Shown here: one piece after another, positions 24,019 through 33,252 of the stretch
Numbering within the stretch: the stretch's first letter is position 1
Layout: every line of letters begins with the position of its first letter
Origin: CAYVCG01 sp964449985
Lineage (GTDB): Bacteria; Bacillota; Clostridia; Lachnospirales; WRAX01
DNA: 53,568 bases
Assembly: GCA_964449985.1 (NCBI GenBank)
Contig: CAYVCG010000004.1
Location: 1-53,568, forward strand
Reading direction: 5' to 3'
The notes under the pieces: generated by a model
What the model saw: only the letters and a program-made list of their open reading frames with translations
Databases searched by the model: none
Told to the model about the DNA's origin: nothing
Position numbers and translations under genes: made by a program

Positions 24019-26451
24019 ATGGGTTTACATGTGAAAAAAAAGCCATCAATAAAGACTTTAATAATTGCTACAACAGCTATTGCGTTTTTGTTGATGTTCA
24101 TTTTTCTTTATGTTGTTTTTTTTCTTAGTATGCAGAAACAGCTAATGGATCGTGAAAATGACAATATGCGTAGTCAGGTTAATATGGCTGAGAATGTTTT
24201 TGATTCATCTGTCAACTATCTGCCAAGGATAACGAGAGACTGGTCTAGCTGGGATTATACATATGACTATGTAAATGGCGATTATGACGAGTTTCTTGAC
24301 GATTATCTAACTGATTATCCTTTCCAGCTGTTTAGAATAAACTTTATCACTGTGCTTGACTCTGACAACAAAATTGTTTATGAGCGTTTCTATGATTTTA
24401 ACGAACTTAAATTTATACAAAGATATCCTGATTTATCAGATTTATATGAAACAATCGGTCCGGCCACAATGGCGACATTTCAAGAGGATGAGGTGTTGGA
24501 CTTAAAGGATACAACACAGATAGGTATGTCCGGGTTTATTAATCACAATGGGATGATTTATTATATGAGCTCATTCCCCATTATACGTTCTGATGAAACA
24601 GGCCCTTGTGTCGGTTCTTTTATTTTTGGAAGGATAATAGACGATAAGGAACTCCAATATTTGACTGCCAATTCGGGGTTGCATTTTTATGTTGAATATT
24701 TAGATGACGTCGATTTATCAGATGAACAAAAAAATGAGCTTTTCCAGCAAGGTGATTTGGTTGCTATTAAGGATCAAAATGTTGTGTCATACACAATAAT
24801 GAACGATATTTTTGGTAACGGCAATCTGCTTGTATCATTTTCTTCTCCGAGAAGTATTTATGAAAGTGGGATTAATTATATATCGACTGTTATATTAGTT
24901 ATTGCTCTTTGCTGCGGCTTTGTGCTTATAATAATGCTTAATCTGCTAAACCGCATTGTTGTCAGGCCTCTAGGTGAGCTTGTAAATGATGTTAACGAAA
25001 TAAATTTGGAAACAATTAGTGCCACAATAGAGCAAAACGGAAGAAACCTAGAGCTGGATAATTTGACCATAGCTGTCAATAGTATGCTTACGCGTATCAA
25101 AACATCAAGGGATATAATAGAAAAGAATAATGAAGAGCTGTTTGCCAGAGCCAATTATGATATGCTAACTGGCCTGAGCAACCGGTTCATGGCTATTTCT
25201 TATCTTGAAGAAGAGATTGTTAAGGCAAAAAGAGATTCCATTGGTTTGACGGTGTATTACTTTGACCTTGATAGATTTAAGTTTATAAATGACACCTTGG
25301 GGCATAAAGCCGGAGATGGTTTTATCGTTGAGCTTGCAAAAAGGCTTAAGGAATGTTTTGACGGCGACGCTTTTGTTTCACGTATGGGCGGCGACGAATT
25401 TTTAATAGTAGCGACAAATTTAAATGATCGTGCCCAAATGCAGTTGTTTGCTGAAAGAATATTCTCTGTATTTAAAGAGCATTTTGATTTGAAACACAGA
25501 ACTATGCAAATAGGAGCTTCTATAGGATCAAGCTCATACCCAGCAGATGGTCAGGATGCCGAAACACTTATAAAAACCGCTGAGATAGCAATGTATCGTG
25601 CAAAGGATATGGGCAGAGGCGCTTATGTTACTTATCATCATGAGCTGCAAATGGCCGTCCAGCAGAGGATTTATATAGAAAATAAGCTGCGTACAGCGGT
25701 TAATGATAATTGTAAAGAATTTATGGCGTATTTGCAGCCAAAGCTTAATATAGCAACCGGGGAAATACTAAGCTGTGAGGCGCTCATGCGTTGGGTTTCA
25801 CCGGAGGGAGTAATAAGCCCTATGAGCTTTATACCGCAGGCGGAGGAATCAGGCCTTATTATCCCTCTTAGCTGGTGGATGATTAGAGAATGCTGCCGCA
25901 TACAAAAGGGATTCATGCGCAAGGGCATCAACTGTTCTGTTGCAGTCAATGTTTCGGCACAAGTGCTGTTGCATAAGGACTTTATAGCAATGGTCAAATC
26001 AGCAGTTGAGGAATTTGGTGTGCAATACATTAAGCTGGACATCGAAATAGTTGAGCAGACATTGGTTGATGACATAGACAAGATAAATGTGGTTTTCCAA
26101 GCTTTGCATAGCTTGGGAGTTGAGATTTCCGTTGATGACTTTGGAACGGGTTATTCATCGCTAAGCTATCTTAACAAAATGTCAGTTGATAGGATCAAGA
26201 TTGACCGTTCATTTATTTCAAAGCTCAGCACAAGCGAGGAAGATCAGGCTATTGTCCGCGCTATACTGGCTATGGCTAAAAGTTTGCATATGGTTGTTAC
26301 CGCAGAAGGTGTTGAAAACAAGGATCAATACGCTTTCTTAAAGGCGGCTGAATGCGAAGAAATACAGGGTTATTTAATAAGCAAACCGCTGCCTGAGGAT
26401 GAGTTTATAAAGTTCGTTAAGGGATGGAAGCCTGACAATGCTGAATTCTAA
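24019..26451 (+). CDS. Membrane sensor with CHASE4-like, GGDEF and EAL domains (c-di-GMP turnover)
   Basis: 810 residues. A first membrane helix (about 15-37) and a second (about 295-315) enclose an extracytoplasmic CHASE4-like domain with RDWSSWDYTYDYV. A HAMP-like stretch (RPLGELVNDVNEI) follows, then GGDEF with its motif intact at 457-461 (RMGGDEFLI), and EAL with EAL at 587-589 plus NVSAQ, DIEIVEQT, DDFGTGYSS, KIDRSF and TAEGVEN. Both active sites look complete, so it could make or break down c-di-GMP in response to an external signal. Diguanylate cyclase I-site residues were not confirmed. ATG 24019 is chosen for AAGGAAAG upstream; an in-frame ATG at 23983 lacks one. Confidence 0.9.
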   Translation: MGLHVKKKPSIKTLIIATTAIAFLLMFIFLYVVFFLSMQKQLMDRENDNMRSQVNMAENVFDSSVNYLPRITRDWSSWDYTYDYVNGDYDEFLDDYLTDYPFQLFRINFITVLDSDNKIVYERFYDFNELKFIQRYPDLSDLYETIGPATMATFQEDEVLDLKDTTQIGMSGFINHNGMIYYMSSFPIIRSDETGPCVGSFIFGRIIDDKELQYLTANSGLHFYVEYLDDVDLSDEQKNELFQQGDLVAIKDQNVVSYTIMNDIFGNGNLLVSFSSPRSIYESGINYISTVILVIALCCGFVLIIMLNLLNRIVVRPLGELVNDVNEINLETISATIEQNGRNLELDNLTIAVNSMLTRIKTSRDIIEKNNEELFARANYDMLTGLSNRFMAISYLEEEIVKAKRDSIGLTVYYFDLDRFKFINDTLGHKAGDGFIVELAKRLKECFDGDAFVSRMGGDEFLIVATNLNDRAQMQLFAERIFSVFKEHFDLKHRTMQIGASIGSSSYPADGQDAETLIKTAEIAMYRAKDMGRGAYVTYHHELQMAVQQRIYIENKLRTAVNDNCKEFMAYLQPKLNIATGEILSCEALMRWVSPEGVISPMSFIPQAEESGLIIPLSWWMIRECCRIQKGFMRKGINCSVAVNVSAQVLLHKDFIAMVKSAVEEFGVQYIKLDIEIVEQTLVDDIDKINVVFQALHSLGVEISVDDFGTGYSSLSYLNKMSVDRIKIDRSFISKLSTSEEDQAIVRAILAMAKSLHMVVTAEGVENKDQYAFLKAAECEEIQGYLISKPLPEDEFIKFVKGWKPDNAEF

Positions 26452-26472
26452 ATGGAATATGGGTATAAAATC

Positions 26473-26504
26473 TTGGGGAAACTTTTTATAAAAGGTTTCC
26501 CCAA
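26473..26504 (+). terminator. Hairpin after the GGDEF-EAL gene
   Basis: Stem TTGGGGAAAC/GTTTCCCCAA with a 12-base inner loop that can itself pair. It lies about 22 bases after the stop, with a weak U-tract. The following 100 bases hold the start region of the next gene and a small ATTGCTTAAAAAGCAAT hairpin. No SAM riboswitch was recognised. Confidence 0.65.
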
Positions 26505-26609
26505 ACATTTCAAGAACCTTTGCAGGCTATATGTAAAAAAATAACATTGCTTAAAAAGCAATTTTATTATATGTTTAATGGAAAACTTTAAAAAACGGAG
26601 TTGAATCGA

Positions 26610-28325
26610 ATGACAGATATTTGCATCTTCGATGGTGCATATGGAACATATATTGATTATACAAAACTTAATCTGGAATTCCCTGAGATGGCTAATATAG
26701 CAAATAGGGATATTGTTTTAAATGTTCATAGGGAGTATATAAACAGCGGTGCGACTGCAATAAAAACAAACACGTTTGGCGTCAATCCATCTTTGATATC
26801 CCAAAATGACGTTTTGGAGAATGTTATAAAGAGCGGTTTTGAAATTGCTTGCGAAGCTGCTTTGGGCAGGGATATAAAGATTTTTTCAGACATGGGCCCT
26901 ATTTATGAAGAAAATGCCGATGACGCATATGTTAAGCTTGCTGAAATTTTTATCGGCGCTGGAGCAAAATGCTTTTTGTTTGAGACGCTTAATGAGGCGT
27001 CTTATTTACATAAGGCTATTAGATATATAAAGAATAATGTTGCGGATTCTATTATTATAACGTCGTTTGCTGTAAGTCAGGATGGTTATACTAAATCTGC
27101 TAATTATTATAAGGATTTGTTTGACGAAGCTATTGCGCTTGGGGCTGATTATGTCGGGCTTAATTGCGTCTGTGGCCCTGTTCATATGCTGGAGCTTATA
27201 AAGGCAATACCCGTTGGAAAATATCCTCTTATTGTCATGCCAAACGCGGGTTATCCAACGAACGTTAACGGAAGAACCGTTTATTTTGACAATCCGGAAT
27301 ACTTTTCCGAAAAGCTGTTTGAGATATATTCATATGGCGTAAGGGTTTTGGGCGGATGCTGCGGAACAACGCCGGAGCATATACGGTTGTTTGTAAATAA
27401 GGTCAAAAGTGGCAAACCAGAAACCATTAAGGCGGGAACAGCTGTAAGCCGGGTCAGTGCAACAAAAAAGAATCCTGATTATGATAAAAAAACGGTGATT
27501 GCCGTTGAGATATCCCCTCCGATTGATGCGGATGCAGCTTATATAATAAATGCAAGCAATATGGCGAAGCAGCACGGCGCTGATTTTATAACAGTGCCGG
27601 ACTCTCCTTTGGGAAAGGCTAGAGCAAACAGCTTTATAATCTCCGGAATTGTTCAGAGACAATGCGGAATAAATACGATACCGCATATTTGTTGCAGAGA
27701 CAAAAACCAGATAGCTATAAAAGGAGATTTGCTGGCTGCAAACATTGACGGCATAAGAAGCGTTTTGGCAATAACCGGTGATGCTATTGCAAAGCAGGAT
27801 AGGGTGGAAGCGTCAAACGTATTCGGTTTAAACTCATTCAAGCTAATAAGCTTTATAAAAAGCCTTAATGAAACGGTTTTTGCTCAATCGCCTTATACTA
27901 TTTGCGCCGCTCTTAACATAAGCCCCTCAAATTTTGATTTCGAGCTTAGAAGAGCGGAAAAGAAAATAAAAAGCGGAGCGGATATTTTACTAACACAGCC
28001 TATTTTTTCTGCGGAAAACGCTGAGAATCTTTTTATGGCAAAAGCCCGGCTTAATTGCAAAATAATGGCGGGAGTAATGCCGCTTGCCGGATATAAAAAC
28101 GCTATGTTTTTAAATAACGAAGTTGCGGGCATAAATATCCCCACTGAAATTATAAAAAGCCTTGAAAACAAAGACGCTGACGAAGCAAAAGATATATGCT
28201 TGGGTTATGCGAAAGGCATCATAGATGGGATAAAAGGCGAATGTGATGGTTATTATATCATGACGCCGCTAAAGAGGATAGATTTATCCCTTGAAATTGT
28301 TGATTATATTAGGAGGTTTAACTGA
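26610..28325 (+). CDS. Homocysteine S-methyltransferase fused to methylenetetrahydrofolate reductase
   Basis: 571 residues, two domains. The N-terminal half (about 1-285) is a homocysteine S-methyltransferase: FDGAYGTYID, then zinc ligands in GLNCVCGP and LGGCCGTTPEH. The C-terminal half (about 300-571) is a MetF-like TIM barrel with VAVEISPP, GDLLAANIDGIR, ILAITGDA-like and ILLTQPIF segments. MetF reduces methylene-THF to methyl-THF, and the other domain transfers a methyl group to homocysteine, giving methionine. The fused arrangement is known in Firmicutes (YitJ-type). ATG 26610 is preferred for ACGGAG upstream; a TTG lies at 26601. It overlaps the next gene by one base (TGATG). Confidence 0.9.
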   Translation: MTDICIFDGAYGTYIDYTKLNLEFPEMANIANRDIVLNVHREYINSGATAIKTNTFGVNPSLISQNDVLENVIKSGFEIACEAALGRDIKIFSDMGPIYEENADDAYVKLAEIFIGAGAKCFLFETLNEASYLHKAIRYIKNNVADSIIITSFAVSQDGYTKSANYYKDLFDEAIALGADYVGLNCVCGPVHMLELIKAIPVGKYPLIVMPNAGYPTNVNGRTVYFDNPEYFSEKLFEIYSYGVRVLGGCCGTTPEHIRLFVNKVKSGKPETIKAGTAVSRVSATKKNPDYDKKTVIAVEISPPIDADAAYIINASNMAKQHGADFITVPDSPLGKARANSFIISGIVQRQCGINTIPHICCRDKNQIAIKGDLLAANIDGIRSVLAITGDAIAKQDRVEASNVFGLNSFKLISFIKSLNETVFAQSPYTICAALNISPSNFDFELRRAEKKIKSGADILLTQPIFSAENAENLFMAKARLNCKIMAGVMPLAGYKNAMFLNNEVAGINIPTEIIKSLENKDADEAKDICLGYAKGIIDGIKGECDGYYIMTPLKRIDLSLEIVDYIRRFN

Positions 28326-29113
28326 TGCTTATTATAGGAGAAAAGCTTAACAGTTCAATAAAAAAGACGCTTGATGCGCTTATAAGCCATGACGAGGAAT
28401 ATATTATAAACCTTATTAAACTGCAAGTGGAAAACGGAGCAGAGTATTTGGATATTAACACTGCCTTGACAGGCGATGATGAGCTTCAAAAGATGATTTG
28501 GGTTTGTGGGCTTGTTGCGGAAAACTCGGATTGTGGAGTTATGATTGATTCATCCAACCCGGAAATACTTGAAAGATGCATACCATTAATAAATAACAAG
28601 AAGATAATAGTCAATTCTATATCTTTTGGAGAAAAATATGAAGGATTGATTGGTCTTGTTAAGGAGCGCAATATACCTGTAGTTTGTCTGCCTGTGCGGG
28701 ACAATAGGATACCGCAAACGGCTGATGATAGAGTAGAAAATATAACAAACTTTATTTTGCAATTAAAGGCTTGTGATATACCAGAGAAAAATATTTTTAC
28801 TGATGTTTTGGTTGAGGCTGTGGCTACAAACGAGACCGCCGCAGTAACGACACTTGAGACGATAAGACGCGTTAAACAAGCTTTTCCAAATGTAAATACT
28901 GTTTGCGGGTTATCAAATATATCATTTGGTTTGCCGAAACGTGCGGAACTCAATGCATCGTTTTTAGCAATGGCTTTGCAATGTGGCCTTGATGCGGCCA
29001 TTATTGATATCACATCAAAATTAATAAAAAGCACACTATTTGCTTCTGATGCTTTATTGGGAAAAGACGAATATTGCCTTGAGTATATAGGATATGCAAG
29101 AAGCCAGATGTAG
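28325..29113 (+). CDS. Pterin-binding methyltransferase (methyl-THF:corrinoid type, MetH/AcsE-like domain)
   Basis: 262 residues forming a single pterin-binding TIM barrel: GEKLNSS near the N-terminus, EYLDINTALTGDDE, GVMIDSSNPE and the signature VCGLSNISFGLPKR. Such proteins bind methyl-tetrahydrofolate and pass its methyl group to a corrinoid protein. It lacks any cobalamin-binding domain, so it needs a separate corrinoid partner. Translational overlap with the MetF fusion suggests the two act together in methyl transfer for methionine, or in the Wood-Ljungdahl methyl branch. Which of these is correct cannot be read here. Confidence 0.82.
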   Translation: MLIIGEKLNSSIKKTLDALISHDEEYIINLIKLQVENGAEYLDINTALTGDDELQKMIWVCGLVAENSDCGVMIDSSNPEILERCIPLINNKKIIVNSISFGEKYEGLIGLVKERNIPVVCLPVRDNRIPQTADDRVENITNFILQLKACDIPEKNIFTDVLVEAVATNETAAVTTLETIRRVKQAFPNVNTVCGLSNISFGLPKRAELNASFLAMALQCGLDAAIIDITSKLIKSTLFASDALLGKDEYCLEYIGYARSQM

Positions 29114-29137
29114 GTGCTTTATGTAAAACTAATTAAT

Positions 29138-29215
29138 GCTTGTAGGTGTAGGTGGCGAGTTGTGCTCGTCAGAAATAAGATCAAAATTCGGACGACCAAA
29201 GGTCGCCCCTACAAA
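29138..29215. repeat. Palindromic repeat, copy B (rearranged half-units)
   Basis: Right half-unit GACGACCAAAGGTCGCCCC-TACA lies on the plus strand (29190-29212). A related half-unit GACGAGCACAACTCGCC followed by CCTACA lies on the minus strand (about 29169-29138). The halves face head to head, the reverse of copies A, C and D, so CCTACA ends are outermost. It is located between the convergent methyltransferase and rseP genes. Confidence 0.75.
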
Positions 29216-29223
29216 TAAAACAA

Positions 29224-29266
29224 GAAAACCTTGGAGAGACTTTTTTATAAGAGCTTCCCAAGGTTT
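29224..29266. terminator. Terminator between the methyltransferase and rseP genes
   Basis: Ten-pair stem AAAACCTTGG/CCAAGGTTTT with a long inner loop containing ACTTTTTTATAAGAG. The flanks are T-rich on both strands, so it can serve both converging genes. No second copy of this hairpin lies on the other side of repeat B. Confidence 0.75.
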
Positions 29267-29277
29267 TGTTATTTAGG

Positions 29278-30351
29278 CTAGTGCAAAAGGCGGACTATAT
29301 CATTATACAAAATAAACACAGTTAGAATCATCAGCAACGTGAAACCAACAAAGTGTATCATACCTTCTATCTCTGGTTTGACAGGCTTTCTGCGTATCGC
29401 CTCAAGCAGGAGGAAAATGAATCGGCCACCGTCTAACGCAGGGAAGGGCAAAAGATTAAAAATACCAATATTTGCAGATAAAAATGCCATTAGGTTAAGA
29501 ACATTTAAAACCGCTGGCTTAACGCCAAATTCCATACTCTTTTCATACGTCTCTCCGATAGCATTAGTAACACCAATGGGGCCAGACATCTGATCTATGC
29601 CTATTTTTAACGTTGCGAGCCGGCTTATACCGACAAGCGCAGTTTTAACATAGAAAACGTTTGTATAAAAACCATTTTGAATGCTGTCAAATATTCCTGC
29701 TTTTTCAAAGCCTTCCCTTTGCTCTGAAAAGAAGCCGTCTTTCTTTATTGCATTAAATCCGATTCGGTATTCTGTTATACCGTCCTCACTTTGGACTGCA
29801 TATGGTGTAACCTGTTTTTGGATCTTCTTTCCATCTCTAAGTATCGTTAGGGAGATAGGTTTTGCTTGAGTATCCTGCAATAAAAACGTCATATCATAAA
29901 AGATATTTATTTTTGTCCCGTCTGCCTCAATAATTCTGTCTCCCGGCATAAGCCCGACTTGTTCGGCTGGTGAACCGCTTACAACGGCGGAGACTGTGGG
30001 AGAAGTATAACCGTTTACCATAATAACGCCGGTGGCGATAACAAGAGCTAGCACGAAGTTCATAAAAGCTCCGGCCAATATGATGACTATACGCGGCAAT
30101 ACAGGTTTGTTATTAAAAGCCCGGCGATCAGAGTTGCTTTCGTCTTCCCCCAGCATACGGCACGAACCGCCTATCGGGAAGAGGCGCAGGGAATAAATGG
30201 TCTCTCCAAACTTGCGGTGCAGTATTCTGGGGCCCATGCCTATAGCAAACTCTTCAACTTTTACACCGCATTTTCTTGCTGCAAAAAAGTGCCCCAATTC
30301 ATGAACTAGTATAATTCCACCAAAAACCAGTATAGCAATAATAATCGACAT
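29278..30351 (-). CDS. rseP: RIP zinc metalloprotease RseP (site-2 protease)
   Basis: 357 residues. HELGH at residues 17-21 within the first membrane helix gives the zinc site, and PALDGGRF in the C-terminal helix supplies the Asp ligand. One PDZ domain lies between (SGSPAEQVGLMPGDRI). It cleaves membrane-embedded anti-sigma factors and signal peptides. ATG 30351 matches the family start (MSIIIAIL); an in-frame reading from 30420 would overlap dxr. The Shine-Dalgarno (GAGGAT) is about 12 bases away, a long spacing. It is the last gene of the rpsB-to-rseP cluster. Confidence 0.94.
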   Translation of the reverse strand: MSIIIAILVFGGIILVHELGHFFAARKCGVKVEEFAIGMGPRILHRKFGETIYSLRLFPIGGSCRMLGEDESNSDRRAFNNKPVLPRIVIILAGAFMNFVLALVIATGVIMVNGYTSPTVSAVVSGSPAEQVGLMPGDRIIEADGTKINIFYDMTFLLQDTQAKPISLTILRDGKKIQKQVTPYAVQSEDGITEYRIGFNAIKKDGFFSEQREGFEKAGIFDSIQNGFYTNVFYVKTALVGISRLATLKIGIDQMSGPIGVTNAIGETYEKSMEFGVKPAVLNVLNLMAFLSANIGIFNLLPFPALDGGRFIFLLLEAIRRKPVKPEIEGMIHFVGFTLLMILTVFILYNDIVRLLH

Positions 30352-30380
30352 CAGACAATACACATCCTCATTACAAACGG

Positions 30381-31541
30381 TTAGACGTGTACGCAGTTGC
30401 CAGCAAAGTCTCTTGCCCACATATCCGCTTCAAAAACATCGTCCAACGTGTATTTATTTTTAACATTATATGCGGACATCGTCCGTTCTATAATACGTGC
30501 TATATCTAAAAATTTGATCTCTTCGTTTAAAAACTTTGAAACAGATATTTCGTTTGCGGCGTTTAAAACGGCGGGCATCGTGCCCCCAATCTTTATAGCG
30601 TCAAACGCAAGCTGTAAGCAAGGGAACAGATCATATCTTGGTTTTTCAAATGTTAAGCTATTTCTTTCAAAAAAGTTGATACGCGGAAAATCGTTTTTTA
30701 CCCTGTTTGGATACGTCAAGGCGTATTGGATAGAAACACGCATGTCTGGTTCGCTGAGCTGAGCCATTATTGCGCCGTCACAAAACTCCACCATGGAATG
30801 TATAATGCTTTGCGGATGAACAACAATATCTATTTTTGAAACCGGCAGCTTAAACAGCCATTTTGCTTCTATAACCTCTAACCCTTTGTTCATCAACGTG
30901 GCAGAATCTATCGAAATTTTGCTGCCCATGCTCCAATTCGGGTGGTTAAGAGCTTGTTTAAGCGTAACCGTTTTTAGCTCCTCCATCGTTTTGCCGAGAA
31001 AAGGGCCGCCCGAAGCTGTCAAATAAATCTTGCTGATCTCATTATGTTCGTTGCCTTGAAGGCATTGAAAAATAGCTGAATGTTCGCTATCAACAGGATA
31101 AATATGAACATTATTTTCTTCAACGTATTGCGTAACCAGTTCACCGGCAGAAACCAGAGTCTCTTTGTTTGCCAGAGCTATATCTTTTTTATGTTTTATT
31201 GCTTCAATAGTCGGCCTAAGGCCAACGTTTCCTACAAGAGAGTTTAACACCATTTCTACGCCGTTAAGGGTTGCAGCGGCTATAAGCCCATCCATGCCGG
31301 ATAAGATTTGCGTTTTTAAGCCGTGATTTTTTATTCTTTGCGATAAATCAGCCGCTTTTTTATCATCTGTTAAAGCGGCTATTTGTGGTTTAAATTCTAT
31401 TATTTGCTTCTCCAAAAGATCTATGTTTGAATGTGCAGTAAGCGCCATAATTTCAGCGCAGCCGGTTTGGCGCACAACATCCAAGGTTTGTTTGCCTATA
31501 GAGCCGGTGGAGCCAAGAACGGTGATTTTTTTAACAGACAA
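30381..31541 (-). CDS. dxr: 1-deoxy-D-xylulose 5-phosphate reductoisomerase
   Basis: About 386 residues. The NADPH motif LGSTGSIGKQTLDV begins the protein. Conserved LVSAGELV, PVDSEHSAIFQCLQG, LTASGGPF and NHPNWSMGSKISIDSATLMNKG all follow. It makes MEP, committing carbon to the non-mevalonate isoprenoid pathway that supplies undecaprenyl phosphate to cell wall synthesis. A TTG at 31541 is proposed as the start because AGAGGTG lies 6 bases upstream. The GTG at 31550 is part of that Shine-Dalgarno. Confidence 0.95.
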   Translation of the reverse strand: MSVKKITVLGSTGSIGKQTLDVVRQTGCAEIMALTAHSNIDLLEKQIIEFKPQIAALTDDKKAADLSQRIKNHGLKTQILSGMDGLIAAATLNGVEMVLNSLVGNVGLRPTIEAIKHKKDIALANKETLVSAGELVTQYVEENNVHIYPVDSEHSAIFQCLQGNEHNEISKIYLTASGGPFLGKTMEELKTVTLKQALNHPNWSMGSKISIDSATLMNKGLEVIEAKWLFKLPVSKIDIVVHPQSIIHSMVEFCDGAIMAQLSEPDMRVSIQYALTYPNRVKNDFPRINFFERNSLTFEKPRYDLFPCLQLAFDAIKIGGTMPAVLNAANEISVSKFLNEEIKFLDIARIIERTMSAYNVKNKYTLDDVFEADMWARDFAGNCVHV

Positions 31542-31584
31542 ACATAACACCTCTGCATAAACTTATCAATTTTTTGTCTCTCCT

Positions 31585-32394
31585 TTAAACTTTAAGCATT
31601 ACAACCATAACGATATATATGGCAGGAGCGGTAAATAACACGCTATCAAACCTATCCATAACGCCGCCATGGCCGGGGATTATATTGCCATAGTCTTTTA
31701 CCCCGGTATAACGTTTTATAGCTGAGGCGGTTAAATCCCCGATTTGAGCCAGAATCGACCCTATAAAGCCCGATACGGCGCAAAAACCTATTATATTTAT
31801 GTCTCTAATTGAACTAAATTTCGAAACGGCAAGAGCATAGCAGACAGCCAAAAGCGTCGCCACAATAACTCCGCCGATTGAGCCTTCTATCGTCTTTTTT
31901 GGGCTTAGCTTTGGCGCAAGCTTATGCCGCCCAAAAGCACGACCAGTAAAGTATGCCCCCGTGTCACAGCCCCATGCCGCAATAAAGCTTAGCCAAACAA
32001 AAAACTGACCGTATGGCTTTTCGCGAACAAGATATATTGTAGACATTAGAGTGGTTACATAAAAAAAACCAAATATCATCAATGATACATCAATGATAGA
32101 AACTTTGTCTATAAAAAATACAAGAGCCACGAAAGAGCATATGATAAACGAGCATAATATAAAGAATAAAACGTGTGGCTTGGTCAATTGGTCTGCAAAT
32201 AACATATATATGCAGGCAAAAATATATCCAATCCAATGAACCATAAGGTTTTTTTTGGAGAAGGCATGATAGATTTCGGACAATGCTATTAAAATAACTG
32301 CCAAGATTATTATTTTTAAATATATCCCGCCAAGCATAATAAAAAGGGCTATAAGCGGCAATCCGATTAGGCTGGAGATAATACGCGTTGTCAC
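31585..32394 (-). CDS. cdsA: Phosphatidate cytidylyltransferase
   Basis: 269 residues, polytopic, with the C-terminal CdsA signature KRYTGVKDYGNIIPGHGG followed by MDRFDS. It makes CDP-diacylglycerol from phosphatidic acid and CTP, feeding phospholipid synthesis in the membrane. The start is GTG at 32394 with GAGGTG 5 bases upstream. It stands between uppS and dxr as in most Firmicutes. Confidence 0.95.
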   Translation of the reverse strand: MTTRIISSLIGLPLIALFIMLGGIYLKIIILAVILIALSEIYHAFSKKNLMVHWIGYIFACIYMLFADQLTKPHVLFFILCSFIICSFVALVFFIDKVSIIDVSLMIFGFFYVTTLMSTIYLVREKPYGQFFVWLSFIAAWGCDTGAYFTGRAFGRHKLAPKLSPKKTIEGSIGGVIVATLLAVCYALAVSKFSSIRDINIIGFCAVSGFIGSILAQIGDLTASAIKRYTGVKDYGNIIPGHGGVMDRFDSVLFTAPAIYIVMVVMLKV

Positions 32395-32474
32395 AAAATC
32401 ACCTCATAAAATTTCTTGTCCGTAATGCTTATGTTTTGATGGGCGAGCGTATTCGGCCCATACATTTATGTTTT

Positions 32475-33200
32475 TTATCTTCCACCGAAACGGCGGTTTC
32501 TGTTTTGATAATCATAAACCGCAGCCATAAGGTCATTTATACCGAAATCAGGCCAAAGCTTATCTGAAAAATATAGCTCGGAATATGCACATTGCCACAG
32601 CATAAAATTCGAAATGCGCTTCTCGCCACTTGTGCGGATTAAAAGCTCAGGGTCGTTAAAACCTGCGGTATCCAGATATGAAGAAAACAATGCTTCGTCA
32701 ATATCTTCCGGTGATAACCGGTTCTTTTGGCAAGCCTTAGCCATATTCCTTACGGCGCGAATAATCTCATCCCGGCTGCCGTAGTTGATGGCTATGTTGA
32801 TGCACATGCCTTCTTTGTTTATTGTCAAATCCTGAAGATGCCTTATAGAATCCTGAATATCCTGATCAAGCCTGGTGATATCCCCGATGACATTTATGCG
32901 CATATTGTTTTTTTCAGTATCCTCGATATATTGCTTAATATAATCCCGCAATAAATTCATAATGTCGGACACTTCTTCGGCGGAACGCTTCCAATTTTCA
33001 GTGGAAAAAGCGAAAACGGTCAGGTTTTTAAAGCCGTAGGCGTTCATAGCTTCAGACAGCTTTCTAAGCGCCGTTGCGCCTGCCTTATGGCCGGCTTTTC
33101 TAGCCATAAGGCGTTTTTTGGCCCAACGTCCGTTTCCGTCCATTATTATGCCGATATGATTCGGCAGATTATTAAAATTAATATTTGCGAATTTTTCCAT
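32475..33200 (-). CDS. uppS: Undecaprenyl pyrophosphate synthase
   Basis: 241 residues. IIMDGNGRWAKKR carries the catalytic Asp. RHAGHKAG-like (KAGHKAGATALR), FAFSTENWKRS and the C-terminal LLIRTSGEKRISNF and LWP are all typical. It condenses isopentenyl units with farnesyl diphosphate to give the C55 carrier for peptidoglycan. The 80-base gap to cdsA contains no gene. Confidence 0.96.
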   Translation of the reverse strand: MEKFANINFNNLPNHIGIIMDGNGRWAKKRLMARKAGHKAGATALRKLSEAMNAYGFKNLTVFAFSTENWKRSAEEVSDIMNLLRDYIKQYIEDTEKNNMRINVIGDITRLDQDIQDSIRHLQDLTINKEGMCINIAINYGSRDEIIRAVRNMAKACQKNRLSPEDIDEALFSSYLDTAGFNDPELLIRTSGEKRISNFMLWQCAYSELYFSDKLWPDFGINDLMAAVYDYQNRNRRFGGR

Positions 33201-33252
33201 TTTTATACCGCCCGAACATGATTAGATAACACTAAATTAAATAAGTATTTGC

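Noticed and set aside
26505..26609. SAM or cobalamin riboswitch before the methionine genes
   Set aside because: The space is only about 100 bases with a single small hairpin and none of the conserved motifs.
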